Assembly (NCBI GenBank): GCA_028551475.1
Contig: CM052359.1
Span: 9,301,583 to 9,365,582 of the forward strand
From: Casuarina equisetifolia
Lineage: Eukaryota; Streptophyta; Magnoliopsida; Fagales; Casuarinaceae
DNA length: 64,000 bases
Direction of reading: 5' to 3'
Part shown: positions 47,801-58,627 of the stretch, piece by piece
How positions within the stretch are numbered: position 1 is the first letter of the stretch
How the letters are laid out: every line of letters begins with the position of its first letter
Notes under the pieces: generated by a model
The model's database searches: none
The model's input: the letters and a program-made list of their open reading frames with translations, nothing else
Told to the model about the DNA's origin: nothing
Translations under genes and position numbers: made by a program

Positions 47801-48275
47801 AAACCCAAGTTGGAAATCAATATAAGAAAGAAAAAATATGCCACACAAAGCTCAGCTTGATTTCGTCCACATAGAGAGCCTTCCATAGCTCAGTTAACTA
47901 GTGGTGTATGCATAAGAGCAACCATCACTGCTTATGCATGAATTTATGCCAGTGCAAAAGAATGGTACAACATGCTGATGAAATAACTTCAATAATTTGC
48001 GAAGATATGCAGAATTTCATGGATAATATCTCACCATTAATACTTCAATACAAAGTAAAAATCTGCCGACAAGCTACAAAAGTGATTCAGCACAAGCTGC
48101 TAAAAAGATTGTCTGTTCGATTGAGAATACATACATCACCGCAATATGAACACAGACGAACAAATGAATATACCATCTCCATACCTAGCAAATGACATGA
48201 AAAGCGGCAGCATACAAACGAATAGCACACCTAATCTAGCCGCTTACTAGCATAAGAGTGAAAATTGCAGCGCAA
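47801..48275. other. XXT downstream region
   Basis: It probably includes the 3' untranslated region of the xylosyltransferase gene on the minus strand. A 95-codon plus-strand frame at 47908-48195 has no recognisable domain and was not called. Confidence 0.4.
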
Positions 48276-49670
48276 CTAAGATGACAATACCTTAGCTGCT
48301 CTAGATGCCGGATGAAGCAAACTGAGTTCATCTTTAGCTTCAGGCGGATTACCAGTCTCATCCCGCACTCTCTTAACCCGTGTATCAGACAATGATTTAT
48401 GCCTAAATCCATAAGTCTGCAGAATCTGATTATCTGCGAAATTGAAAGCCCTATCCATCTGCTTCAAGCACCTCTCAACCGGGAAATCCCCAAACTTCCC
48501 ACATGGCTTGCACCCAACAAAATGCGTAACCAACGGCCACCTATGATCCCCATATCCTGGGTGATAATGCTTTGTCATTTCCTCAAACCTATCCACCAAA
48601 ATCCCCCAGTAACCGTGCAAGTAGTACTCAGTTTCTAAATAAACCTTCTCTCCCCACTTCTCCCTCTGCGTCGCCAACAAATACACCATTGTCGACTGAT
48701 CATCAGCTTCGAAAACCGGCCTATCCTTGAGCTCCTGAGTCAGCACCTTCCCAGCCTCATCCCTAACTTTCCCTTTAGGCCCCATGGGCGCCCAAGCATC
48801 CAGAATGTCCAATGCCCACTGGCAATTCCTTACCAAGAAACTGCCAGTGTTCAGCCCAATCCAGTTTTTTTGATCATACACCATCTCATCCCAACCATGC
48901 ATCACCAAATTGTGATCTTTGTACCTCTCCCAAGGCACCTCGAAAGCCATATCGGTGAACAGAGCATCGCTATCCATCCACCACAGAAATTCCACTTCTG
49001 GGTGCGCCAATAGTAGCTTCCGAATCAACGGAAGCTTGGCCCAAAAGCCCGCCATCTCAGCATCCAGAAGCGCCATGTTGTAAAAAACCTCAATCCTGTG
49101 TAACCTACCATAATCGATCTTATTCTTGATCGATTTCAAGAGGTAATGATCACCCACCGGATTTTCGCAGGGCTTTGGTGACGACCCAGTCACAAGCATG
49201 ACCCGGGGTTTGTTGGGTGCCCAAAAGTTCGGGTAATTGGGGTTCTGTTTAAGCCAATGTGATCTCTTCTCGTCCCACTCCAAGACCTTGGGTCCAAGCC
49301 TGTAGGGCCTACCCCGGTCGGGTTCCGGCTCGTCTTTTTCTTTGTCGACGAAGAGCTTATCGACGTCGAAGGTCTTGTAGTTGTTGGGGTCGACGCCGCC
49401 GGAAAGCGTCGTCCGGAGCTCTTGTAGCACGTGGTGGGGCTCAGCGAGCTTGCGGGAGGAATGGTGGTAGAAGTGGTCGCGGATGTCGATGAAGTCCTGC
49501 TCCGGTGTCCCGAATCGTCCGGCTCCGATGGTGCCACGTAGGACGACGACGGTGAGGACGAGACAGAGGATTGTAACCCTGCACTGGCGAAGAGTTCTCT
49601 GGATCTTTCGTGATCTCTGGGCTCCCAGACACTTGTCTATCATTGTTCTCCAAAAAGTCCTCTCAGACAA
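48276..49670 (-). CDS. Xyloglucan 6-xylosyltransferase (XXT1/XXT2 type, GT34)
   Basis: An intronless gene of 464 residues, the length of Arabidopsis XXT1 and XXT2 (about 460). These Golgi type II membrane enzymes transfer xylose from UDP-xylose to the beta-1,4-glucan backbone of xyloglucan. Visible: short cytosolic N-terminus (CLGAQRSRKIQRTLRQ), one membrane anchor (about 32-50), a variable stem, then the GT34 catalytic domain starting about residue 150 (NKPRVMLVTGSSPKPCENPV). The metal-binding DSD motif is at 233-235 within EFLWWMDSDALFTD; NWIGLNTGSFL, FEADDQSTMVYLL and THFVGCKPCGKFGD are all intact. The family usually starts at a residue matching Met10 (MIDKCLG, 49643), so translation may begin there. 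It lies between the AlkB-like gene and other loci near TOC159, as XXT2 does in Arabidopsis. Confidence 0.96.
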   Translation of the reverse strand: MSERTFWRTMIDKCLGAQRSRKIQRTLRQCRVTILCLVLTVVVLRGTIGAGRFGTPEQDFIDIRDHFYHHSSRKLAEPHHVLQELRTTLSGGVDPNNYKTFDVDKLFVDKEKDEPEPDRGRPYRLGPKVLEWDEKRSHWLKQNPNYPNFWAPNKPRVMLVTGSSPKPCENPVGDHYLLKSIKNKIDYGRLHRIEVFYNMALLDAEMAGFWAKLPLIRKLLLAHPEVEFLWWMDSDALFTDMAFEVPWERYKDHNLVMHGWDEMVYDQKNWIGLNTGSFLVRNCQWALDILDAWAPMGPKGKVRDEAGKVLTQELKDRPVFEADDQSTMVYLLATQREKWGEKVYLETEYYLHGYWGILVDRFEEMTKHYHPGYGDHRWPLVTHFVGCKPCGKFGDFPVERCLKQMDRAFNFADNQILQTYGFRHKSLSDTRVKRVRDETGNPPEAKDELSLLHPASRAAKVLSS

Positions 49671-49816
49671 CGAAACAAGAAACGGTAATCGGAAGAAAGG
49701 GAAACCTCAGACAAATGAAAAATCTACAGACAGAAGGGGAAGAGGAAGTGTCACGGACAGGACACGCGATTCGGACGTATGAACATCGTTTAGGACCTCC
49801 GCTTTTGTCTGAATGG

Positions 49817-49916
49817 GCGACACTGAAAGGCTATGTCGTGGAACGCCACAAGCAACGTCTGTAAAAGCGACATTGAAAGAGTATGTCGCGGAACAGCATA
49901 TGCAACGTCTCTTCTA
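49817..49916. repeat. Diverged 50-bp tandem repeat upstream of the XXT
   Basis: Unit 1 (49817-49866) and unit 2 (49867-49916) share GCGACA(C/T)TGAAAG, TATGTCG, GGAAC and GCAACGTCT in register. They lie about 150-250 bases upstream of the XXT start codon, so in its promoter or leader. Confidence 0.85.
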
Positions 49917-51119
49917 GCACGAGGGTCTATGGCGGCTGAGAGCCGTACGATAAATCACATGTACAGCATCCCTCCTATGGAATTTATCATTTAAGATTTT
50001 TTCTTGCGTCGTCTATAAGTATTCTTAAAGCATCTTAAGTTTTTAAATGATTTTGTTGAGCCGTCAACAAGACTTCCGAGAATGACTAAGGATGTAGGAG
50101 AATTACGTTATTTTTTTAGAACTTAGAATCAAAAACACCTGTTCACCACTATAGAGAATTAGTTTTGATTTTTAATTTATTTTTATGTCTGCTTACAATG
50201 TGAAATGACCATTGCAATCCAAGTAACAAGCAGAAACTACTAGACACCCCGGAATCGTATATGATTATATTAGGCAATGGATAAAGTGATGTTGCTATTA
50301 CATAAATTAATCCACATAAAAAGGCAAGAAAGATATTAATTTCCGTAAGGTTAATAATCATCCTACAAAGAGTGTCACCGACTTAGATGTGAAAGATCAT
50401 GGTCTCCCACTGGCCATCATTAGGTCCTATAATAAAATATGAATCGTTTTTTAAAAGTAGATTATGGCAATAATGCCAGATAATTTAGTCTAAAGAGATG
50501 CAATCAGTGTTGAAAAAGAAAAGCTTTTCCAATCAAAAAGACGTTCTAGATTCCTTTAATAATCAGTCTAATGAACTGCGCACGTTTGGTGGTCCCGATG
50601 AAGGAACGACTACAAGAACATCCTCGACCTGCTGGATAATATTTCACCAATTAAAAAAAAAAAGTGCTAGAGGTTTGTATTTTTTAACGAAACTCGGGCA
50701 CCCCTTAAGACATAAATTCTTTTTTTTACTTTTTTATTTTCAAATTTTGACGAATATTCAGATCATAAAATGACAAAGAAAAACACTCTAACAGCCGTAA
50801 GTAATATCCCACACGAACCGAAAAATATAAACTCTGGAAAGGCCTCTAATTAAGCTGTTCCAGTGATGGTCGCCGGCATAGCTTTGATCCTGAGATTCTC
50901 TAAGCCCAAGACGGTCAGTGTCTCTCCCATTGTTAAGAAATAAAATCTCAACTTTATCATCTATAATGGAGAGACTAGAAGAATAAAAATAGACAAAAAC
51001 GAGAAGATAAAATTAGTCGACCAAAATCTAAGGTTGGACCCTAGAATTAAGAAGAGGAGGACAAGATTAAAAACAAAAGAATGATACCCTTTGCAGCTCT
51101 AAATGTGGTGACCAATATT
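49917..51119. other. Intergenic between XXT and the AlkB-like gene
   Basis: Mostly AT-rich. A short G+C-richer patch near 50855-50920 reads LTVLGLENLRIKAMPATITG on the minus strand and could be transcript sequence downstream of the AlkB-like gene, but nothing else supports an exon. Confidence 0.4.
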
Positions 51120-54100
51120 CTACTCAACCTTGCACAGCTTCCTGAGTGTCAAGGAGATTCTCCTCCCCTGACTTAGCTCCAGCCCTTCCCATAATTGAAA
51201 CCCAGGCTTGCGATTAATTTCATGCTTCCAACAGTAGCGCGCTTCTCCTGACATGAGAACTAGAGATCCAGGGGTCAAAAAAACAGGAATCTTTATGTTG
51301 GGTGCATCTCTTCTTTCCTCAATTGCAGTGTCATGATGTGCTTCTTCAACTTGGGTGAAATGCATTACACAAGATGACTCTAAGGAGACAATGGCTATTC
51401 CATCTTCAAAGCGCAAAAGATCAACATGGGCACAGATCCCCTGCAAATAAATGTAATTGGATATCATCTTAATTTTATCTTAAAGGAGGAGCAGACTGTA
51501 CACTGATAAATACTGATAAATGGCAAGATTTTTTTTTTTTTAATATTACAACACATGCTCTCAACTCACACATGTGAAATGTTGAATTTCAAACTTTACA
51601 GTCAGGTTCCCTATTAGCTCACCATTGAACTAACTAGTTAAGCAACTAACTATCAAAATATATAACACTGAAAAAGGTCAACCAAATAAAAAAGCTATCA
51701 GGAAGAAATATATGCCCCAAGGATCTGGAAAAGTTTTGTTGATTGATAAGTACTCCAACCACATATCTTATAGTCATCAGACAACTAAACAACATCCACA
51801 TCGCAAAAAGGTGGAACAAATCTGCTCGTTTCATAAGAAAAGTCGAGATGATATCAATGTCTCGGTAAATACATTGATGTATACCTACAAATTGCCACTG
51901 ATTCTCTATACAAAAAATGGAATAAAACTTGATTGCACCATGTCTTCTCTTGGCTACATCAACCCTCTTTAGTCACATAATTTTCATCAAAACGGAAAGA
52001 AAACAACACTGGATCCTCCAGATTACCAATATATCAAACACTAGGCCTCCATTCAGTTCTTAAAGCACCAAAAAAAAAAAAAAAAGGAAAAAACTTCAGC
52101 AGGAAAGATAAAAATACCCCAGGAACAAAGAAAATTCTCAAACGACATTTAGTTTTTGAGATAGAAATTTATCAACTTGGCAACAAAAGATAGAAAGGTA
52201 GACAAAGCCATTTTATATGCATATGAAAAGAATGTTCAAGTCCTATGAATCAGATGACTTCTAATTAAGCATGTTAAGTATAAGTTTGAGATAAGGAACT
52301 TCAATAAATGTAATATGGCCTACCTTGGATTATAATTATTTTTCTATCTTACTATGAAGATCATCGTAAACACAACCATCACTGAAAACTTTGTAAACCC
52401 TCACAACCTTCCAAAGGAAGAACTAAGGAAGAAGTAAAACTTAATACTGAAATCGGTATGAATAAGCAAACTTAGCAACCCACTAAGTCCAATAACTTCA
52501 TGAATATTGACTCTAAATAGTATGGCCTACATAGTAGTCATATCGCACCTCACCTGGTTGGTACATATTTACAATGAGTTGGTCAAAGAGCGGTTCTCTC
52601 CACAATAAGTGTGATGGAAGTGGACATGCTTCTTTAGCCCCACAATCTATCCCCATGTCCACAGGATCAATATAAGGATCACTCAAAAGCACCAGGTCAC
52701 GTATAGAATTTGAAATTTCACTTGCCCAAGCCGGAAGACCTCCAAATCTCATAGCCTGCAGAGAAAGGAATGAGTTACCTTATCTGAACCAACCTAGAAG
52801 TACAGTTAAGGTCCACATTCAATTGCCTTTGCAAACTTTATTATGATCCCCGGTTAACAAGCAAAATTCCAACCTAAAAACTGTATTCTATATTCTTTGT
52901 TTACCATTGCACCTGCTCGATGATCCCATTATTCCTGTGCTTAAATTTTACAGTCCATCCTACATTGTTGACACTTTGGTTACATTGTGGGACATTCAAA
53001 AATACTATCTAGAATGTGCTTTTGGTGTTTGAATACGAAAGGTTTTTACAGGAAATAAAGTTCGGAAGTATTGTTGGACTTCAGGTTAAGAAAAAGTTTT
53101 TCAAGAGGCCAACTAAAGAACATTATTTAGTAAAATAAATGGAAAACGTCATACATTCTTAAAAAATAAAAAAATAAAAAAAATTATTTTGAAGAAACGA
53201 CCACGAGTTATGAAATTGATCTTTTCTTATAAAACTAAAATTAAAGTAAAGAAAAACAAAGGGTGATCGTGAACCTATCTCTCTCTTTTATAAAAAATAC
53301 ATAATGAGTTTGCCCTCACATTAACCCAAAAAAGAAAAATTACTAGTTTTCTCAAAATATGTGAGAAATGTTTGAAAAACATTGTAAGAAATACATTGTG
53401 CCCTGTTTTCGGGAAAAGGAAAAGGAATATATCTTTTCTTCTTTTTTCTTTCTTTTTTGCAATAATTGAGTTCAAAGAGAGTCCACACTTTTATACTTAT
53501 CAAAACTCTTCCTTGAATTTGGAAAGTGATAAAATTGGTCCCTTCAGCTTCCTAAGTTATAAGATAAATCATTTCATCGATTTGCCATCAATCTCCTTTG
53601 CTGCTTGAACAAACAGAATTACATAATACTAACCATACATTGTCAACTACACCTCTCAATCATATAAACATATCTCCTATAACAAAAAGGGAAAAAAAAT
53701 GAATGATAACAAAATGGAAGATATCCTCTATAAATATTGGTATGGATTCTGATGAGCAGTCCCTCACGCTTTGGAGGTGGCTCATTCAAAACTCCCGTGC
53801 CACAAAAGTGTTCGTGAGAGTTCTTTGTGATGACCCCTATCATGAAAAAGGTGGTCGTGAGGGTGGATTGTCCCCCATAGTTCACCCAACATGGGACATG
53901 GTGGACCAACCAAGTGAAACGGATGGGAGCTGCCCGCATGCCAGCAAGCGGAGGCCATGGGGAGGGCAGCGTGCACAAGGCCAAGGCATGCAGGTAGGCA
54001 AGGCAAAGCCGTGGGGTGGCCAACACACAGAAGGCAGAGGACCGCAGTCCAAGTGACCTTTCATGGCAAAACAAGGTTAGCTGGCAAATCCACAGGGTGC

Positions 54101-55555
54101 ACATGGGGAACAAGGCCAAGGCCATGCCACCAAGGTTAGCCAACTCGTCCATGGGGAACACGCAGAGGCCATGGCAAGGCAAACTACTCCATAGGGTGGG
54201 TGCTCCCCATGAGCCACCTATGTCAATAGGTATAGGCCATGAAGAAATCTTCTCACCATCTACATCTACGGAAGATATTCATCCCCACCCCTTTCTACTT
54301 TTGTTATTTGCACAATGTAGAGAACTCGTTATATGCACAATGACCACTTTTGATGAGTCTTACATGCTTGTTATTCTTTTTTCAAGTGGCATATGGACTT
54401 GAACGCAATGAATTGAAAGTCAATCCATTAACTTAGAAACCTTAATAATTAATTTCGCTAAATTATGAAAAGAATGTGGACTATTTTTAAATTTAATCCT
54501 TTTTGAAAAATGCTTTGTATTTTGTGGTTTCAAAAGTAAATTCTTTGTTGAATATTTTGAGAAAACTGTATTTTACTAACCATAGTCAACATTTGCCTTC
54601 GTTCAAAACACAACGTCTTACATAGTATCACCTGAAAATTGGACTTTTCTAAAGAAAATCAACAATACGGGATGAAGGGAATACGTGCTATTAGACATTC
54701 AAGATTTAATTTCCATGCAAAATGAATTTTCTGGTAAGAGAAGAAAAGCACCTCGTCATGGAGACTCGGTATATCGGTGCATCCTTTTTGCAACACAAAT
54801 GCATCTTGGCAAGTGTATGTCTATTTGTATAAAACAAGCAAAGGCAAAGGACTTCGTACTACGATTCTAACTGCTACAACCAGATTTACAATCCTAACCA
54901 ACAGACTGCTCTCATTTCCATCGCTGCTTATTTCTAAACTGCTTGACAAACATATGATAACATGGCAGATTACCCAAACCTTACTTGACATTAGCATACT
55001 CAGACAAAGTATGGATTTATACGATCAAAATAAGAACACTAAGCTAGTCCTATGTTGCACTGCAAGGACTTAGTTTGGTACGGACCTGGTTGTGAGAGGC
55101 TTCAGTGAACCATCCTTCTGCAGCAGCCATACGTTTAACATAAAACAGAACATGTGAGACACTAGTCATGATTTTCAACCTAAAAGGATGTCAATTTACC
55201 ACATACCATTCAGAAGAAAAAAGATACTCTTTTCGTTTTATACATTAAAGAAAAAAAAAAGTTTCAACAATTTCCACAACCAACTTCATTTTCCGTAAAG
55301 GAAGAATGGGAAGGCACGAAACACACCGTTTTCAATTGCGGAGAGCAGGGAAGATTGCTCTTGAGCGGAGAGGAAGTCCCTGCACAGCCATAGCCCTGTG
55401 ATCTCTTGGACTTGTTCCCAGGTAAGGTTTTGGCCGGACATTGTTGGCTGAAGTCGATCTTCCAATAGTTGCTGTTCGCCGTCTTCGCCGTCCGATGATT
55501 CGCCAAACACTTGTTTGAGAAGTGCCTCGTGATCATCCATTTCTTCGGGAACCAT
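51120..55555 (-). CDS. AlkB-like 2OG-Fe(II) dioxygenase (4 exons)
   Basis: Minus-strand exons: 55555-55327, 55117-55086, 52755-52549 and 51440-51120, all GT-AG and in frame, giving 262 residues. AlkB-type oxygenases use Fe(II) and 2-oxoglutarate to remove methyl groups from nucleic acids or to modify proteins. The fold is readable: LTWEQVQEITGLWLCRDFLS, then EGWFTEASHNQAMRFGGLPA, NMYQPGEGICAHVDLLRFED, and CWKHEIN. The iron ligands would be H161-x-D163 and H229, with R249/R250 (GRRISLTLR) binding 2-oxoglutarate. The N-terminus is acidic (ESSDGEDGEQQ). The start at 55555 is the first ATG in frame; another lies 15 bases on. The substrate is unknown. The very long intron 2 (52756-55085) contains a foreign-looking G+C-rich block. 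In Arabidopsis a similar gene lies beside XXT2 and TOC159, as I recall. Confidence 0.9.
53740..54240. other. G+C-rich block inside the AlkB-like gene's intron 2
   Basis: In an otherwise AT-rich intron, about 500 bases are rich in G+C with recurring words such as CCATGGGG, GGCCAAGGC, GGCAAGGCAAA and CACATGGGGAACA. Long frames are open on both strands (for example 53643-54182 minus), as expected from composition, and none resembles a known protein. It looks inserted; the origin is unknown. Confidence 0.45.
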
Positions 55556-56639
55556 AAACGATTGGGACGAAAGCAGGAATTCTAACCCCAAATCTCCTTT
55601 ACAACAACAAATCTAAAGCGCCCAAACGAAGCGGAGGTGTTACCGATGTTAGGGAAAACAATACGTCAACTACCCTCCAATAGCCTGCCTAATAACAAGT
55701 TTAATATATTAAAAATTCCACGTTTTCTATTCCAGGCGCGCATTTGAACAAATTTATCTGAACGTATTTAATTTTAAATATCAATGTAAAGTTAAAAAGT
55801 TTATATGCATGAGAAAATAAGTCAGTTTTAATCATAAATAAACTTTTTAACATAAATTCAAGTGAAAAAGTTTTGTCCAAATATTCTTTCTATACAAAAA
55901 AAAAAAAAAGATTAAAATAAATTATTACTCAATTAAATTAAGCTAAAAAGGGCAAAAGATTTATGAAGAAGTTAGAAATAATTAACACCAGTTTTTCCCC
56001 TTTTTTGTCATTAATTACCATTAAAAAATAATGGAATTAGACAGGATTCTGTTGAATACTTTACTAAAAAGGTTTTTGCTCTAATAAAAATTAATTGGGA
56101 AATTAAAGAAAAACTCATAGCGCCCAAAAGCGACACACGACACTATCACCTAGATTGCCCATTCCTCGACGCGTATCCGTGACAGGGCTACGTGTCCCCA
56201 TTAGCACCGTCCTTGCAACATCTCCAACGCTCCGCCTGTCACGCTAGACCTTGTAGTCCTTCCTTGCTGCATATTGGTCCTCGAATAAAACCTTTCCCAC
56301 TGTTTAGCCTGCTAATTATGGTCACATACCAAATCAATTTCAATAAAGGTTTAGAAAAATAGGGATCTTAACCTTATTATGAAAAGATTTAAAGCTTAGC
56401 CTCGAAGTTCTCACTGTCCTGACGCATTTGATGTCTTTGATCGAGTTATCCACGCATGCCACTGTAGCCGTCGATTTCCATCCCGATTGGACTGCAAGGC
56501 GCTATTTAAAGCGGATCGTTGCAACGTTCTCTTAAGTTTTTCCGTTTTTAACGAAGAATCTCCAGCAGTCAGATCTCTTATTTTTCTTTAGGTTTGCGTT
56601 TTCTTGGAGAGGTCGCGCAAAGTAACGAGCACTTCCACA
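55556..56639. other. Divergent upstream region between AlkB-like and REF/SRPP genes
   Basis: Both genes are transcribed outward from here. The centre is very AT-rich. On the right side TATTTAAA at 56503-56510, 130 bases before the REF/SRPP start codon, is a good TATA candidate. Confidence 0.5.
56503..56510 (+). promoter_or_regulatory. TATA box of the REF/SRPP gene
   Basis: TATTTAAA, 130 bases upstream of the ATG, placing transcription start about 100 bases before translation. Confidence 0.6.
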
Positions 56640-57645
56640 ATGGCGGACGCACAACCAAACCGGCCAACGGAGACGGTATGTGGACTGTCTTTTCTGCCCA
56701 TGAGATTCTTAGTTATCTGATTTTAGACGCGTCAGGGTTTCCTTTGCCTTATCTGAGTTCCAAAGTCCTGAATATCGTTGTCTGGTTTTCTGCAATGAAT
56801 CATCTTTTCTAATCAATGATATGAAGAAATCACTTGGAATCTGATTTATATAAGTATAATGTGTTGAACGTTCAGGGCGATTTGAAAAGCTTGAAGTATC
56901 TGGACTTCGTCCAAGTGGCGGTGATTTATATCGTCGTCTGCTTCATCAGTCTCTACGAGTACGCCAAAGAGAATTCGGGTCCACTAAAGCCCGGTGTCCA
57001 GGCCGTCGAAGGCACCGTCAAAACCGTCACCAGACCGGTCTACGAGAGATTCCAAGACCTTCCCTTCGGGCTCCTCAAGTTCGTCGACCGGAAGGTCGAT
57101 CCCAAACGCTCCGCATGTTAGCGGATCTTAGCTTTTATGGTTACATGTATGATTACGAGTTTACGTCACGTGGTTTGCAGGTGGAAGACTCCTTGAGTGA
57201 GTTGGACAGGCACGTGCCGTCACTGGTGAAGCAGGTGTCGAGCCGGGCATTGACGGTGGCGCATAAGGCGCCGGCGGCGGCGCGAGCCTTAACTTCAGAG
57301 GTGCAGCGAGGCGGCGTGGTAGACGCGGCGAAGAGCATCGCAAGGAGCATGTACGTCCAGTACGAACCGACGGCTAAGGAGATGTACACAAGATATGAGC
57401 CATTGGCGGAGCAGTACGCTGCGGCGGTTTGGCGGTCGATGAATCGGCTCCCGATGTTCCTCCAAGTGTCTCAGATAGCGATCCCCACGGCCGCTTACTG
57501 GACCGACAAGTACAACCAGGCCGTGTGTTATTCGGCTGAGAAGGGTTACGCCGTTGCAGAGTATCTGCCGTTGATTCCGAAGGAGAAGATCGCCAAGGTT
57601 TTTGAAGAGGCAGCAGAAGGAGAAGCAGGCGCCGTCTCGCAGTGA
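56640..57645 (+). CDS. REF/SRPP family lipid-droplet-associated protein (3 exons)
   Basis: Exons: 56640-56675, 56876-57094 and 57181-57645, giving 239 residues, typical of the REF (rubber elongation factor) family. These proteins coat lipid droplets (LDAPs, stress-related proteins) or rubber particles in latex plants. The conserved core is complete: LKYLDFVQVAVIYIVVCFIS (about 17-36), YEYAKENSGPLKPGVQAVEG, TVKTVTRPVYERF, LLKFVDRKVEDSLSELDRHV, PSLVKQVSSRALTVAHKAP, MYTRYEPLAEQYAA, and RLPMFLQVSQIAIPTAAYW. The tail after KIAKVFEEA is acidic. The exon 2 donor is the weak AAG/GTCGAT, but it joins in phase to VEDSLSEL exactly as the family requires; intron 2 is only 86 bases. Its neighbour TOC159 converges on it. 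Rubber synthesis cannot be inferred from family membership. Confidence 0.95.
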
Positions 57646-58041
57646 TGATTGTGAACCATTTTGTTTTGGTATTCTTTTTTAAAAGTTTAAGTCAGTAGTA
57701 CCATTAAACATAAGAATGTCTTAATTTTTCAAATGAACAATTTTAAGAATCGAGTCTTTCCATAAAGATCAATGGGTCCACGCACCAATGGCAGATCCTA
57801 ATTGCCATAAATATCTCAATTAGCACTTTTCCAAACACAGACGAAGTCGGCTAGATTTGACAAAAAAGCAGAAACTTCACTAGAAGCCCAGGACAGTAAA
57901 ACAGCAATACAGCAGTTGCTGCAATAACAACTGTTTAATGGAGCCAAAATGGTCGTCCGAACTTATAAGGAAGTAGACTTGGTGACCAACTATGTCCAGC
58001 AAAGTGATCCCGCAAGCAAGAAAAGAACAAGTTTGCAGATA
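57646..58041. other. REF/SRPP 3' region
   Basis: Probable 3' untranslated region and spacer. It holds AAGTAGACTTGGTGACC (57971-57987) and CCGCAAGCAAGAA (58010-58022), two blocks that reappear inverted and joined together at 58180-58206, to the right of the foldback. Confidence 0.5.
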
Positions 58042-58179
58042 ATAACGTTACGATTTATGTGACAAATTCAAGGAAAAAACAATGAAGCTGTTTGCAAACC
58101 CATGACCCATCAAGTGTACTATTAAAAAAAAAAATTCATTGTTTTTTCCTTGAATTTGTCACATAAATCGTAACGTTAT
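58042..58179. repeat. Perfect 44-bp foldback (inverted repeat)
   Basis: 58042-58085 is the exact reverse complement of 58136-58179; the loop is 50 bases (58086-58135). The arms start ATAACGTTACGATTTATG and end AAAACAATGA. A transcript crossing it would form a 44-base-pair hairpin with no mismatches. It lies between the converging REF/SRPP and TOC159 genes. Confidence 0.97.
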
Positions 58180-58627
58180 GTGACCAAGTCTACTTCTTGC
58201 TTGCGGATTTTGTGTGGGGGAAGAAACCCTGTGGAACCTAAGTTTTTGATACTACCTAGAAAAACTCATTTTTATCAAGTAGGATTTAAAATTATGTATT
58301 TTCAGCAAAGCCACATTCATTGCAGCTCTCCAGTTATTTTGCAGAAACAGAACCTTAAAGCATTCGGAGAACACAGAATCATATCCAACTAAACAAAGGT
58401 ACCGATTAATGTACTATTACATTCCCTCTTGGTTCCATCTCATTTTCAATACAATTTGTCAACGCAATGCAAAATGGGCATGATAAATCAAAGGTTCTGG
58501 ATCAAACAAGATAAAGCATTATTCAGAAAAGTTTTAAAGACGATAAGCAAATTATGCTTAATCTATGCCTACTAAGGTACGCTCCAACATAATCAAATCA
58601 TGATAAGACCAACGAAATGGGAAATAA
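58180..58627. other. TOC159 3' region
   Basis: Short spacer and likely 3' untranslated region of TOC159. No gene or further repeat beyond the inverted blocks next to the foldback. Confidence 0.4.

Noticed and set aside
49190..49653. Long frames antisense to and overlapping the 5' half of the XXT gene
   Set aside because: They are frame shadows produced by the G+C-rich N-terminal coding sequence; the GT34 frame is clearly the real one.
53643..54182. 179-codon minus-strand frame in the AlkB-like gene's intron 2
   Set aside because: Openness follows from local G+C richness; the product is Cys/Leu/Pro-rich without a known fold, and a plus-strand frame is open as well.
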